From positions 1 to 55,459 of the IMG/VR virus record IMGVR_UViG_3300047476_000267: a stretch of DNA of 55,459 nucleotides; one strand, written 5' to 3'. Shown here piece after piece: positions 34,502-41,478 of the stretch. A program made the position numbers and the translations under genes. This DNA comes from a virus. Each line of letters starts with the position of its first letter. Position 1 is the first letter of the stretch. Under the pieces are notes generated by a model. It worked only from the letters and a program-made list of their open reading frames with translations. It ran no database searches and was not told the origin of the DNA.

Positions 34502-35239
34502 ATGCTACCCAACTGCGAACTTGTTAATTGTTTTGGCAACCAGTACCTTGTGTTCAAGGGTAAGGATCTAATCTCTAATGCCATAAAGCAACAGGGCTAT
34601 GAGGTCGAGGTCTTTGCCCTGTCCCACAAGATACTGGAGAAGCATCAAAACGGAGTGGTGCTGGATATTGGTGCAAATATGGGAACCTTTACCATCCCAT
34701 TAGCTAAGGCAAACCCCCATCTTACTTTCCATTCCTTTGAGCCACAGCGCATTATTTACTACCAGTTATGCGCCAACACCTTCATCAACGGGCTGGATAA
34801 CGTATATACGCATCACTTTGGTCTGTCAGACAAACAGGATCGCATGAGACTAATCTTGCCCGACTACGAAACAGAAACCAACATTGGCGCATTTAGCGTG
34901 GACAAAGAGGTGCGTGAAGAGCCTGACTACGAGTGCCCAACTAAGGGCAGAGACGAGACTATTACCTTATTCCCACTGGATGACGGCAATCATCAAAATG
35001 TTCGGCTAATCAAGATTGATGTGGAAGGCCATGAGTTAGAGGTTATCAAGGGTGGAATTAAGACCATCAAGAACAACAACTACCCGCCGATCATCTTTGA
35101 GGCGTGGAACTGGAAGCCTTGGTTTGAGCCTAAGCGTAAAGCCCTATTTGAATATTTACAGGGACATGGATACGATATAACCGAAGGCGGTAACAATAAT
35201 TTAGCGCAACACCCTGACCATGGAGATATGATGAAATGA
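34502..35239 (+). CDS. FkbM-family methyltransferase
   Basis: 245 residues. VVLDIGANMGTFTIPLAKA (motif I), FHSFEPQRIIYYQLCANT and the FkbM signature IKIDVEGHELEVIKGG followed by PPIIFEAWNW. FkbM enzymes methylate hydroxyl groups, often on sugars, which fits the two glycosyltransferases upstream. Begins two bases after the oxygenase stop. Confidence 0.78.
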   Translation: MLPNCELVNCFGNQYLVFKGKDLISNAIKQQGYEVEVFALSHKILEKHQNGVVLDIGANMGTFTIPLAKANPHLTFHSFEPQRIIYYQLCANTFINGLDNVYTHHFGLSDKQDRMRLILPDYETETNIGAFSVDKEVREEPDYECPTKGRDETITLFPLDDGNHQNVRLIKIDVEGHELEVIKGGIKTIKNNNYPPIIFEAWNWKPWFEPKRKALFEYLQGHGYDITEGGNNNLAQHPDHGDMMK

Positions 35240-35439
35240 CAACTTTTACCCTGAAAGACTATGTGGCTTCAAAAGAAGAGAGCGTTACGGTTAATGTAGA
35301 ACCTATCCCATTTGCTGGGCTGGTAGCTCTGCAAGATCAGGAAGACCGAGAACAAATGCTACGAGAACAGCTACATATTGTTCAGGCTGAATGTCATCGT
35401 TTACGGAGCCTATTAAATGAAAACGGAATCAAATATTAG
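35236..35439 (+). CDS. Small hypothetical helical protein
   Basis: 67 residues; a short beta-like start then a charged helix (QDQEDREQMLREQLHIVQAE) with coiled-coil spacing. Start in an ATGA overlap; end overlaps the next gene by 23 bases. Not recognised. Confidence 0.5.
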   Translation: MTTFTLKDYVASKEESVTVNVEPIPFAGLVALQDQEDREQMLREQLHIVQAECHRLRSLLNENGIKY

Positions 35440-35611
35440 CACCCGAATGGAAGAAGAGTTCAACCAGTGGGCTATGGATAACATAGAGCCATGGCCTCAT
35501 CCCCAAAAGATTCTCCAGAATTATTGGATCGTCTGGCAAGCAGCGTGGAATCGGGCATACAATAGATCTTCAAGTGTGAGGATTGAAGATGAAGACGAAG
35601 GAAGATGTTAA
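35417..35611 (+). CDS. Small hypothetical phage protein
   Basis: 64 residues. MEEEFNQWAMDN and WIVWQAAWNRAYNRS form a pattern repeated in many small phage early proteins (E-x-W-x5-W-x-A-A spacing). Overlaps both neighbours. Function unknown. Confidence 0.5.
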   Translation: MKTESNISTRMEEEFNQWAMDNIEPWPHPQKILQNYWIVWQAAWNRAYNRSSSVRIEDEDEGRC

Positions 35612-35774
35612 GAAACCCAAGGGGCCACAAGCAGAACTTACCCATGACGAGATTGCAAAAGAGCTAGGAATTACGAGGGCTGCGGTATCCATGATCGAGA
35701 AAAGCGCCTTGGCAAAGATTAAACGAGCTCTGAGAGCTAGATACAACATTCATCAATCTGATGATCTTTTATGA
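35589..35774 (+). CDS. Orphan sigma-70 region 4.2-like helix-turn-helix protein
   Basis: 61 residues. ATG 35589 is taken, with AGG at 35579-35581 seven bases before it; an in-frame TTG at 35583 would add two residues. LTHDEIAKELGITRAAVSMI followed by EKSALAKIKRALRARYN aligns through its whole length, without gaps, to the -35-reading helix-turn-helix of primary sigma factors (TLEEVGKQFDVTRERIRQIE in RpoD). No other sigma region is present, so it cannot be a full sigma factor. It may redirect host RNA polymerase or bind phage promoters. Confidence 0.65.
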   Translation: MKTKEDVKKPKGPQAELTHDEIAKELGITRAAVSMIEKSALAKIKRALRARYNIHQSDDLL

Positions 35775-36214
35775 TCTTGGAAAAAGGTTTAAATCGTAAA
35801 GAAAACTGGCAAATCCAAGAAGACATGATGAATCAGTCCAAGGCAAGGGCTGATCTAATGCAACTGTTAAATGTGGATATTGTTACCCAAGACCCTATGA
35901 GCATATGGGATTGGGAGTTCTTTCGAGGCAATCGTCTGCTGGCTATTGGGGAATACCGCAGAAGATTTAATAACTTTGGCACATTCCCAGACTTCCAGTT
36001 TAGCCAGAAGAAGTTTCAAACCATGATGGCAGAAGGTCAGCGGCATGGCATCCCAGCCTTAATGTTTGTGGAGTTTGATGATCTTTACCTTTATTTTGAA
36101 ATACAAGGCAACCCAGAAGTCAAGACCATGCGCAGAAACCACGAGGTCAGGACTGAGCCATGTGTAGTTATCCCAAATGAGCAGTTTAAGTATGTATATC
36201 ATCTAGATCTATGA
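35771..36214 (+). CDS. Possible PD-(D/E)XK-fold nuclease-like protein
   Basis: 147 residues. IWDWEFFRGNRLLAIGEYRR, then FPDFQFSQKKFQTMMAEGQR and GIPALMFVEFDD read as the alpha-beta core of a restriction-endonuclease-like fold, with Asp, the E-x-R/K strand and a following helix. The match is a pattern judgement only. Sits directly before a YbcO-like nuclease. Could be a DNA repair or recombination factor. Confidence 0.4.
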   Translation: MILEKGLNRKENWQIQEDMMNQSKARADLMQLLNVDIVTQDPMSIWDWEFFRGNRLLAIGEYRRRFNNFGTFPDFQFSQKKFQTMMAEGQRHGIPALMFVEFDDLYLYFEIQGNPEVKTMRRNHEVRTEPCVVIPNEQFKYVYHLDL

Positions 36215-36504
36215 CTATCTATCGAAACAAGAAGCTCTTAGAAGCTGTCAGGGTTAGCCCCTGTCAGAACTGTGGCAAAGTGGATGGAACAGTCTGCGCT
36301 GCGCACTCCAACCAGCTACGGGATGGCAAGGGCAGAGCCCTAAAAGCGCACGATTACCGCATCGCAGCATTATGTTTTCGCTGTCATTCCATGCTGGATC
36401 AGGGCTACCAGATGAGCAAGGAAGAACGGGTAGAAATGTGGGAAAGCGCCCATCGGAAGACGATTGGCTGGCTTTTTGAGAATGGCATTATTGATACAAG
36501 ATAG
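36211..36504 (+). CDS. YbcO-like HNH-type nuclease
   Basis: 97 residues. SPCQNCGKVDGTVCAAHSNQ then GKGRALKAHDYRIAALCFRC and HSMLDQG: a CxxC knuckle, AHSN, GKG-x3-KA-D and CxxCH-x3-D, the order found in YbcO/DUF1364 phage recombination nucleases. The His and Cys residues would hold zinc and a catalytic metal. Last gene of the early operon; about 40 bases later a new promoter begins. Confidence 0.75.
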   Translation: MTIYRNKKLLEAVRVSPCQNCGKVDGTVCAAHSNQLRDGKGRALKAHDYRIAALCFRCHSMLDQGYQMSKEERVEMWESAHRKTIGWLFENGIIDTR

Positions 36505-36545
36505 ACGCCTATAGACACCTATAGAGCACCATGGAACACAATATA

Positions 36546-36575
36546 TTGACGTTTTGTAGAACCATGTGCTATATT
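36546..36575 (+). promoter_or_regulatory. Strong promoter of the small-RNA unit
   Basis: TTGACG (36546-36551), 18 bases, TATATT (36570-36575), each box 5 of 6 to consensus. Expected start near 36582. No gene lies between it and the terminator ending near 36699. Just upstream (36505-36527) an imperfect tandem pair ACGCCTATAG / ACACCTATAG follows the YbcO gene; the rest of that gap shows nothing. Confidence 0.65.
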
Positions 36576-36581
36576 TAGTGC

Positions 36582-36699
36582 ACCAGCCCACACTGGTATC
36601 GCACGATAAATCTCCTAGCAGAGACTTGTGCAATGCAAGCCCAACGGTGACACACTCACCTCAAACCCCCAGGCTCACACTCCTGGGGGTTTTTCTTTT
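36582..36699 (+). ncRNA. Candidate phage small RNA (about 118 nt)
   Basis: Bounded by a strong promoter and a strong intrinsic terminator with no credible frame between them. Predicted hairpins: ACCAG/CTGGT (36582-36597), GGTGA/TCACC (36646-36660) and the terminator. Between the first two lies TCTCCTAGCAG (36611-36621), exactly complementary to the CTGCTAGGAGA element covering the Shine-Dalgarno of four leftward blocks, and to 10 bases of the leaders at 27099 and 36747. If made, it could block those ribosome sites. The complement could instead be an inverted copy of the leader, so function is inference. Confidence 0.5.
36663..36699 (+). terminator. Intrinsic terminator, rightward
   Basis: AAACCCCCAGG (36663-36673) pairs with CCTGGGGGTTT (36682-36692) across an 8-base loop, followed by TTCTTTTG. 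Very stable stem with a T-rich tail on the plus strand. On the minus strand the stem is followed by TTTG, a weaker signal. Confidence 0.9.
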
Positions 36700-36712
36700 G
36701 TGCAAAAAATTG

Positions 36713-36741
36713 TTGCAAATTTATTTCTGTTGGTTTAATCT
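36713..36741 (+). promoter_or_regulatory. Possible promoter of the second rightward operon
   Basis: TTGCAA, 17 bases, TAATCT (4 of 6 in each box), placed directly after the terminator and before the leader element. It would transcribe the hairpin-rich stretch and the genes from 37051 on. Confidence 0.35.
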
Positions 36742-36746
36742 AATCG

Positions 36747-36765
36747 TGCTAGGAGAAATATCGTG
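36747..36765 (+). promoter_or_regulatory. Leader element with GTG, short open frame
   Basis: TGCTAGGAGAAATATCGTG: the shared leader element with a good Shine-Dalgarno seven bases before a GTG. The frame ends after five codons (stop at 36778-36780), so it gives at most a leader peptide. An inverted near-copy lies at 36602-36620. Confidence 0.45.
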
Positions 36766-36775
36766 TGGATGAATG

Positions 36776-37050
36776 CGTAACTGCGTTCGTCTTCACAATA
36801 TTCCTCTCAGCTACACCGCATAGGTCGGATTCTTTAACGACAGCTATTCGGGAAGATGCTCCTACTGTGGGATAAGACTTGAAACAGGAGCAGAGATGGC
36901 GAAGCCAGAGTCTCTAGTCGAACGTCTGGCGGGTGCAGTGGCTCCAGAAAGCAACTGTTGAAGGCATCTAGGATAGGCTAGGTGCGTTCACCAAAAAGCA
37001 ACTCACCTTACTAATACTAACTACTACTACTAACTAGATAGGGGGTGGGG
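36776..37050 (+). other. Hairpin-rich gap without a confident gene
   Basis: Three inverted repeats follow one another: GCTCCT/AGGAGC (36858-36863 with 36886-36891), GCCAGA/TCTGGC (36902-36907 with 36923-36928) and GCATCTAG/CTAGGTGC (36964-36971 with 36978-36985, one G-U pair). The first stem would hide the AGGAG before a 21-codon frame at 36896-36961 (MAKPESLVERLAGAVAPESN). The last 50 bases hold a simple CTA-rich run. No tRNA fold was found. It could be a structured leader RNA or decayed sequence. Confidence 0.4.
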
Positions 37051-37203
37051 GTGTACGAGATACGAGATGAGATGGGCGAACTGATGCGGATAGTCGGGCG
37101 CCTTGAGGAAGCAAAGAGTTTAGTCGCTGTGCGTGAGGGCTGGTCGTACAAGCGGGTGAAGCAACATAAACCAGCCTATGTGTTTGAAGAAGCCCCATTT
37201 TAA
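37051..37203 (+). CDS. Small hypothetical protein, GTG start
   Basis: 50 residues: MYEIRDEMGELMRIVGRLEE and then REGWSYKRVKQHKPAYVFEE. The GTG follows a GGGGGTGGGG tract that could serve as ribosome site. Regular amphipathic composition, with a stop that also forms the AAGGAG of the next gene, argue it is real. Function unknown. Confidence 0.5.
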   Translation: MYEIRDEMGELMRIVGRLEEAKSLVAVREGWSYKRVKQHKPAYVFEEAPF

Positions 37204-37213
37204 GGAGAATGAA

Positions 37214-37612
37214 ATGAAGTTAATTGCGGAGTTTAGTAGCATCGCTGACATGGCCAACTTTTCTGCCTTTGTCAATCAGCGTTTGGAAGAAGATGCACGA
37301 GTTCGGGAACTGAACAACCTACGAGGACAACTGGATTTAGCCAAAGAGCAACTCAATCGAGCCTATGCCCGTCTGCGTTTCAAAGATGACAAAGACAATG
37401 AGAAGACCTATGCGATCCCGCTTGATACATTGCCATTAAAAGTCCGCACCTACAACTGCTTGGTCGCTGAAGGATGCCAAACTGTTGGTGATGTCATGGC
37501 GCTTTTTAATGAAAATCAACTGCGTAAAATAACTAACTTTGGCAACGGCAGTTTTAGCAATCTAAAGCGAGTCTTTGCGGAAGAACTAAAAATAACCCTT
37601 GATCGGAAATAA
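37214..37612 (+). CDS. RNA polymerase alpha C-terminal-domain-like protein
   Basis: AAGGAG six bases before the ATG sets the start. Of 132 residues, about 20-55 are a coiled coil, and 69-129 align with the bacterial RNA polymerase alpha CTD: LPLKVRTYNCLVAEGCQTVG, then LRKITNFGNGSFSNLKRV. Residues matching the DNA-contacting set of E. coli alpha are present: R78 (R265), N81 (N268), C82 (C269), G110 (G296) and S113 (S299); the positions of K298 and E302 are changed (G112, N116). There is no alpha NTD. It may bind UP elements, or imitate the CTD to displace or recruit host factors. Confidence 0.72.
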   Translation: MKLIAEFSSIADMANFSAFVNQRLEEDARVRELNNLRGQLDLAKEQLNRAYARLRFKDDKDNEKTYAIPLDTLPLKVRTYNCLVAEGCQTVGDVMALFNENQLRKITNFGNGSFSNLKRVFAEELKITLDRK

Positions 37613-37614
37613 AC

Positions 37615-38469
37615 ATGAAGAAGCTAAACATACTCAACATCCGTACTGATGGGGGCACACAGCCCCGCCTAGAACTTGACCAAGCCATGGTCAAGGACTA
37701 TGCCGAGAAGATGCGGGATGGGATTAAATTCCCACCAATCATCGTCTTCCATGACGGATCGGAATACTGGCTGGCGGATGGATTTCACCGCTACTTTGCA
37801 ACCAAGTCCAATGCCATCACCACCATTGAAGCCGAAGTCAAACAAGGAACGCTGCGAGATGCCATGCTTTTTGCGTGGAGTGCCAACAACCGCCATGGCA
37901 AACCGCCTAAGCCCGAAGATATACGAGCCATCATTCGCAAGATGTTTGAGGATGAGGAATGGGGCAAATGGTCAAACGTGCAGATCGCCAAGCAGTTAGA
38001 AGTATCCATATCCACAGTCCAGCGTTTGCGTGTGGCGTATCAGGAAGAGCACAAAGAGCAAAAGAAGACCACCGTTACCTATGTGGATAAGCATGGCAAC
38101 ACCACAACCATGGAAACTTCTAGCATCAAGAAGAAGACCAAAAAGACAGACCGCCCAACCACCAAGCCTGACCTGACCACCGAGCCATCCGAGGTGGAGC
38201 AGAAGGTCAAAGAACTGGCTGATACAGTCAATACCCTTGCCGAAGAGAACACCCTACTAAGGGACAAGATTGCACTGGGGCAGTGGGATGCGTCTGAGAT
38301 CGAGAAGATTGATGCCGAGGAGACCATCAAGGATCTGCGCAATCAGATCAAGGTGCTTGAGATTGAGAACAAGTCCTTGCGTGAGAGCCGAGACATCTAT
38401 CAGAACGAGAACGCTGAGTTAATCCGCACCGTCAAATCACTGAAAGCCAAGTTAAAGAAGTTTGAATAA
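37615..38469 (+). CDS. ParB/Spo0J-like DNA-binding protein with coiled-coil tail
   Basis: 284 residues. The first 90 form a ParB N-terminal-like domain (RTDGGTQPRLELDQAMVKDY, PPIIVFHDGSEYWLADGFHR). Residues 100-145 include SNVQIAKQLEVSISTVQRLR, a helix-turn-helix. The rest is Lys/Thr-rich linker and a long coiled coil. Phage ParB-like proteins act as nucleases, CTP-dependent clamps or regulators. Two bases after the alpha-CTD-like gene, it is likely co-regulated. Confidence 0.75.
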   Translation: MKKLNILNIRTDGGTQPRLELDQAMVKDYAEKMRDGIKFPPIIVFHDGSEYWLADGFHRYFATKSNAITTIEAEVKQGTLRDAMLFAWSANNRHGKPPKPEDIRAIIRKMFEDEEWGKWSNVQIAKQLEVSISTVQRLRVAYQEEHKEQKKTTVTYVDKHGNTTTMETSSIKKKTKKTDRPTTKPDLTTEPSEVEQKVKELADTVNTLAEENTLLRDKIALGQWDASEIEKIDAEETIKDLRNQIKVLEIENKSLRESRDIYQNENAELIRTVKSLKAKLKKFE

Positions 38470-38518
38470 GGCGTAAGCCAAGCCCAAGCCAGAGGGATTC
38501 TGGTAGTTAGGAGTGTGA

Positions 38519-39997
38519 ATGGATTTAGAGTTACGAGAGCATCAAATGCACGTGGTCAATGCCTTGCGTGAGGGATTTAAGCAAGGACATCGAACCCAAC
38601 TGCTATATGCCCCAACTGGATTTGGTAAGACCGAAGTAGCCATCTACCTGATGAAGGCTACGAAAGACAACTACAAGCGTGCAGCGATGGTGCTAGACCG
38701 CATTGTTTTGGTCGATCAGACGAGCAATCGCCTGACCAAATACGGCATCAACCATGGGGTATTCCAAGCCGATCACTGGAAGTTTGACCGCACCAACAGA
38801 CTTCAAGTGTGTTCTGCCCAAACCCTAGAAAGACGAACCAACTTTCCAGAGATCGACCTCTTGATCGTGGATGAGTGCCACATTACTCGTGAGCAGACAT
38901 CTGAGTTCATCAAGAGCAACCCCAAGGTAAAGGTCATAGGACTCACTGCTACGCCGTTTACCAAAGGGTTAGGGGATTTGTATTCCAATGTGGTTTGCGG
39001 GGCTACAACCGAGGATTTGGTGGCAAACAAGTGGCTTACCCCACTGCGGGTGTATATCGCCAAAGAAATCGACATGACTGGCGTGAAAAAGGTCGCTGGC
39101 GAGTGGTCAGCCGACCAAACTACCGAGAGAGGGATGCAAATAACAGGCGATATTGTCGATGAATGGATCAAAAAGACCCATGAAGTGTTTGGCAAGCCTG
39201 TTAAAACCATTGTTTTCTGCTCAGGTGTAGCCCATGGCGCACATCTAGTCGATAAGTTTGCTCAAAAAGGCTACAACTTTGTCTCAATATCCTACAAAGA
39301 CAATGACGAATTCAAACGGGCAGCCATCGAGGACTTTGCTAAACCCGATACCGAGATCAATGGTTTGATTGCTACCGACATTCTGACCAGGGGTTTCGAT
39401 GTCTCCGATGTCCTAATCGGTGTGTCTGCCCGACCCTTTTCCAAGTCGCTATCGAGCCACATCCAACAGATGGGGCGGGTGATGCGAACCCATGAGGGTA
39501 AGGAGTTTGCCCTATGGCTAGACCATTCAGGCAACTACCTACGCTTTCGAGACGACTGGGATGAGGTTTACTCCGAGGGCGTCAAGACCCTAAACAGCAA
39601 GGTCGAGAGAGCCAAGAAAGAGCCGACTGAGAAGACCAAGAAGGAATCCAAATGCCCTGAGTGCGGATACCTATGGCCTAAGAACAGCGATACTTGCCCC
39701 GCTTGTGGTCATGTCCGCAAACGCAGAAACCTAGTCGAATCCGTGGCTGGTGAACTGGTCGAACTGGTATCAGGCAACAAGGTGAAGAAAGATGACAAGC
39801 AGATCTTCTACTCCGAACTGCTTTACTACGCCAACCAACGCAACTACAACCCGAACTGGGCGAGCCACAAATACAAGGAGAAGTTTGGGGTATGGCCTCG
39901 TGGACTAGAAGATACCCAAGTCCCCCCATCAATTAACACCATGAAGTGGATTACGCACAAACAAATTCAGTGGGCAAGAAAGAGAGATAGAGCATGA
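38519..39997 (+). CDS. DEAD/DEAH-type superfamily 2 helicase with zinc ribbon
   Basis: 492 residues. Walker A TGFGKT (33-38), DECH (118-121), GLTATPF, then the second RecA domain with FCSGVAHGAHL, ATDILTRGFDVSDV and QMGRVMRT. A zinc ribbon at C379/C382/C393/C396 (CPECG, CPACG) precedes a basic tail. Related to phage UvsW/SSL2-like helicases that unwind or anneal DNA during replication and repair. TTAGGAG five bases before the ATG. Confidence 0.85.
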   Translation: MDLELREHQMHVVNALREGFKQGHRTQLLYAPTGFGKTEVAIYLMKATKDNYKRAAMVLDRIVLVDQTSNRLTKYGINHGVFQADHWKFDRTNRLQVCSAQTLERRTNFPEIDLLIVDECHITREQTSEFIKSNPKVKVIGLTATPFTKGLGDLYSNVVCGATTEDLVANKWLTPLRVYIAKEIDMTGVKKVAGEWSADQTTERGMQITGDIVDEWIKKTHEVFGKPVKTIVFCSGVAHGAHLVDKFAQKGYNFVSISYKDNDEFKRAAIEDFAKPDTEINGLIATDILTRGFDVSDVLIGVSARPFSKSLSSHIQQMGRVMRTHEGKEFALWLDHSGNYLRFRDDWDEVYSEGVKTLNSKVERAKKEPTEKTKKESKCPECGYLWPKNSDTCPACGHVRKRRNLVESVAGELVELVSGNKVKKDDKQIFYSELLYYANQRNYNPNWASHKYKEKFGVWPRGLEDTQVPPSINTMKWITHKQIQWARKRDRA

Positions 39998-40176
39998 TCG
40001 TTAGAAAGCGAAGGGGCAAGAACGAACTCATGCCCATCAAGATAACCAAGGTCGAATACGACCTATGTATCAAGATGGGGCTGACAGTCGAGCAGTTTGT
40101 CAAAGAATATGTAGCCATGATCGCCAAGCAAAGACGCTGGAAGTGGTGGTTTGAGAGAACAGGAGAAACCAAATGA
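39994..40176 (+). CDS. Small basic hypothetical protein
   Basis: 60 residues with an ATGA overlap at each end; strongly basic (MIVRKRRGKNE, KQRRWKWWFERTG). The middle KVEYDLCIKMGLTVEQFVKE looks like a small helical DNA-binding piece. It lies between the helicase and the MNAYELA array. Not recognised. Confidence 0.5.
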   Translation: MIVRKRRGKNELMPIKITKVEYDLCIKMGLTVEQFVKEYVAMIAKQRRWKWWFERTGETK

Positions 40177-40640
40177 ACGCATACGAATTAGCAGAACAAG
40201 CCGAAGGATTGGCTTATGAAATACCAGCAGATTGGTCAAGTGGCGAACCTAAAAATGTTGCTACTGATATTGCCAATATGCTACGCCAACAAGCACAAGC
40301 GATAGCTACGCTATCTGACCGCATAGCGGAGTTGGAAAAAAGTGCTGAACCAGTAGCATGGATTAAAAAAGATACTTTGATTTTTCTAGGTAATTACGAA
40401 TTTGGCTCAATCACCATTCAAGTCCAAAAACAAAAGGACAATGAGTTTGATATTCCACTCTACACCACACCACAAATAAAAGAGTTAAGTGATAGAGAAT
40501 TAGTTGTGTTTTTAATGGATGAAATTGACAGAGCGTCAAAATGGCTTGTTGATGGTGAAACTCATATGGCTATAGGAGTATTAGGTCAATGTCATGCCAA
40601 AATAAGAAAGCATTTAAGCAATACTAAAGAAAGCGAGTGA
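40173..40640 (+). CDS. MNAYELA-family paralogue 1
   Basis: 155 residues. Starts MNAYELAEQAEGLAYEIPAD, has NMLRQQAQAIATLSDRIAEL (coiled coil), and a longer middle (AEPVAWIKKDTLIFLG) typical of small phage proteins, with TTPQIKELSDRELV shared in part with paralogue 2. It ends TKESE because the junction repeat is read in a different frame from the other copies. The first 20 bases (ATGAACGCATACGAATTAGC) are identical in all four paralogues. Function unknown. Confidence 0.55.
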   Translation: MNAYELAEQAEGLAYEIPADWSSGEPKNVATDIANMLRQQAQAIATLSDRIAELEKSAEPVAWIKKDTLIFLGNYEFGSITIQVQKQKDNEFDIPLYTTPQIKELSDRELVVFLMDEIDRASKWLVDGETHMAIGVLGQCHAKIRKHLSNTKESE

Positions 40641-40663
40641 GAAATGAACGCATACGAATTAGC
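40617..40663 (+). repeat. Cassette junction repeat A
   Basis: The first 31 bases (40617-40647) are identical to 40910-40940 and are followed by the 20-base paralogue start. Core AAAGAAAGCGAGTGAGAAAT. Here the stop of the upstream gene falls inside the repeat (40638-40640), in another frame than at 40938. Confidence 0.8.
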
Positions 40664-40940
40664 AGATATTGTAGATAGATGGGCATATAAAGAAAGTGCG
40701 GAGTATTTGACTGATGCCGCCAAAATGCTTCGCCAACAAGCAGACCGCATACGCAATTTAGAAAAAACACTTGGCTTTAAAAATAGTGGATATGAAACTA
40801 TTAATTTAACACCTCAAATAAAAGAGTTAAGTGATGAGGAAATAATTGAAATAGGTAATGCAGTTGTAAACCTTATTGATTCCAATGAAGGATGGATTGA
40901 ATTTGCTAGAGCAATACTAAAGAAAGCGAGTGAGAAATGA
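40644..40940 (+). CDS. MNAYELA-family paralogue 2
   Basis: 98 residues: MNAYELADIVDRWAYKESAE, KMLRQQADRIRNLEKTLGFK, then TPQIKELSDEEIIEIGNAVV and the junction-encoded end KKASEK. Shares both ends and the MLRQQA helix with the other copies, but the middle differs. Coiled coil predicted. Function unknown. Confidence 0.55.
   Translation: MNAYELADIVDRWAYKESAEYLTDAAKMLRQQADRIRNLEKTLGFKNSGYETINLTPQIKELSDEEIIEIGNAVVNLIDSNEGWIEFARAILKKASEK
40910..40940 (+). repeat. Cassette junction repeat B
   Basis: 31 bases identical to 40617-40647. It encodes the KKASEK ending and its TGA; the next gene here starts differently (ATGAGTGGCGG), so only the left half of the junction is kept. Confidence 0.8.
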
Positions 40941-41224
40941 GTGGCGGTTCTTATGATTATTTTTATTCTAAAGTCAATGATATTGCTGATGAAATCCGTT
41001 TAATTAACCCTGAAAGAGAGGCATTTGTTAAACATCTTCGTAAAGTTGCCAAAGCACTGCATGACATTGAATGGGTAGATAGTTGCGATTATAGCAAGGA
41101 AGGTGAAATTGAAGCCATTATGAAATGTATTACACCTAAGGATGTTTTAGAAATTGCCGTTGAAAAAGCAATAAAAGCCTCTGATGATTTGAATAGGGCT
41201 ATAAAGAAAGCGATTGAGAAATGA
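40937..41224 (+). CDS. Hypothetical protein inside the MNAYELA array
   Basis: 95 residues: MSGGSYDYFYSKVNDIADEI, a start shared by a group of small phage proteins, then helical segments and the junction-like end KKAIEK. It differs from the MNAYELA paralogues in its body, yet shares the 3' junction, as if inserted between junction repeats. Function unknown. Confidence 0.55.
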   Translation: MSGGSYDYFYSKVNDIADEIRLINPEREAFVKHLRKVAKALHDIEWVDSCDYSKEGEIEAIMKCITPKDVLEIAVEKAIKASDDLNRAIKKAIEK

Positions 41225-41240
41225 ACGCATACGAATTAGC
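41203..41240 (+). repeat. Cassette junction repeat C
   Basis: AAAGAAAGCGATTGAGAA (one base changed from copies A and B) followed by the 20-base ATGAACGCATACGAATTAGC. Confidence 0.75.
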
Positions 41241-41478
41241 AAATAAGATGGAACAATTAGCTGGTCATTTTCACAATGAAGCAATTAATATGCTTCGCCA
41301 ACAAGCAGACGAGATTGGCTCACTCAAAGCAAGACTAAAACAATTAGCAGAAGAAATAGGATGCTACAAGATTGAATTGGAATTGCACAAAGCCATGATT
41401 CAAGACTTAGAAAAGGGTCTGGAGTCATCCTTAGCATTGAACAAGGCTCAGGCAGAGCGGAAAGCGAGTGAGAAGTGA
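41221..41478 (+). CDS. MNAYELA-family paralogue 3
   Basis: 85 residues: MNAYELANKMEQLAGHFHNE, NMLRQQADEIGSLKARLKQL, then a long coiled coil and the end RKASEK. The most helical of the paralogues. Its stop overlaps the GTG of the next gene. Confidence 0.55.
   Translation: MNAYELANKMEQLAGHFHNEAINMLRQQADEIGSLKARLKQLAEEIGCYKIELELHKAMIQDLEKGLESSLALNKAQAERKASEK

Noticed and set aside
36566-36772. 68-codon frame across the small-RNA unit
   Set aside because: Its GTG lies upstream of the predicted transcript start, it runs through the terminator stem, and composition is not protein-like.
36840-36990. Possible tRNA in the hairpin-rich gap
   Set aside because: No cloverleaf could be drawn: no TTCGA-type T arm with matching acceptor stem. 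No tRNA was found elsewhere by eye.
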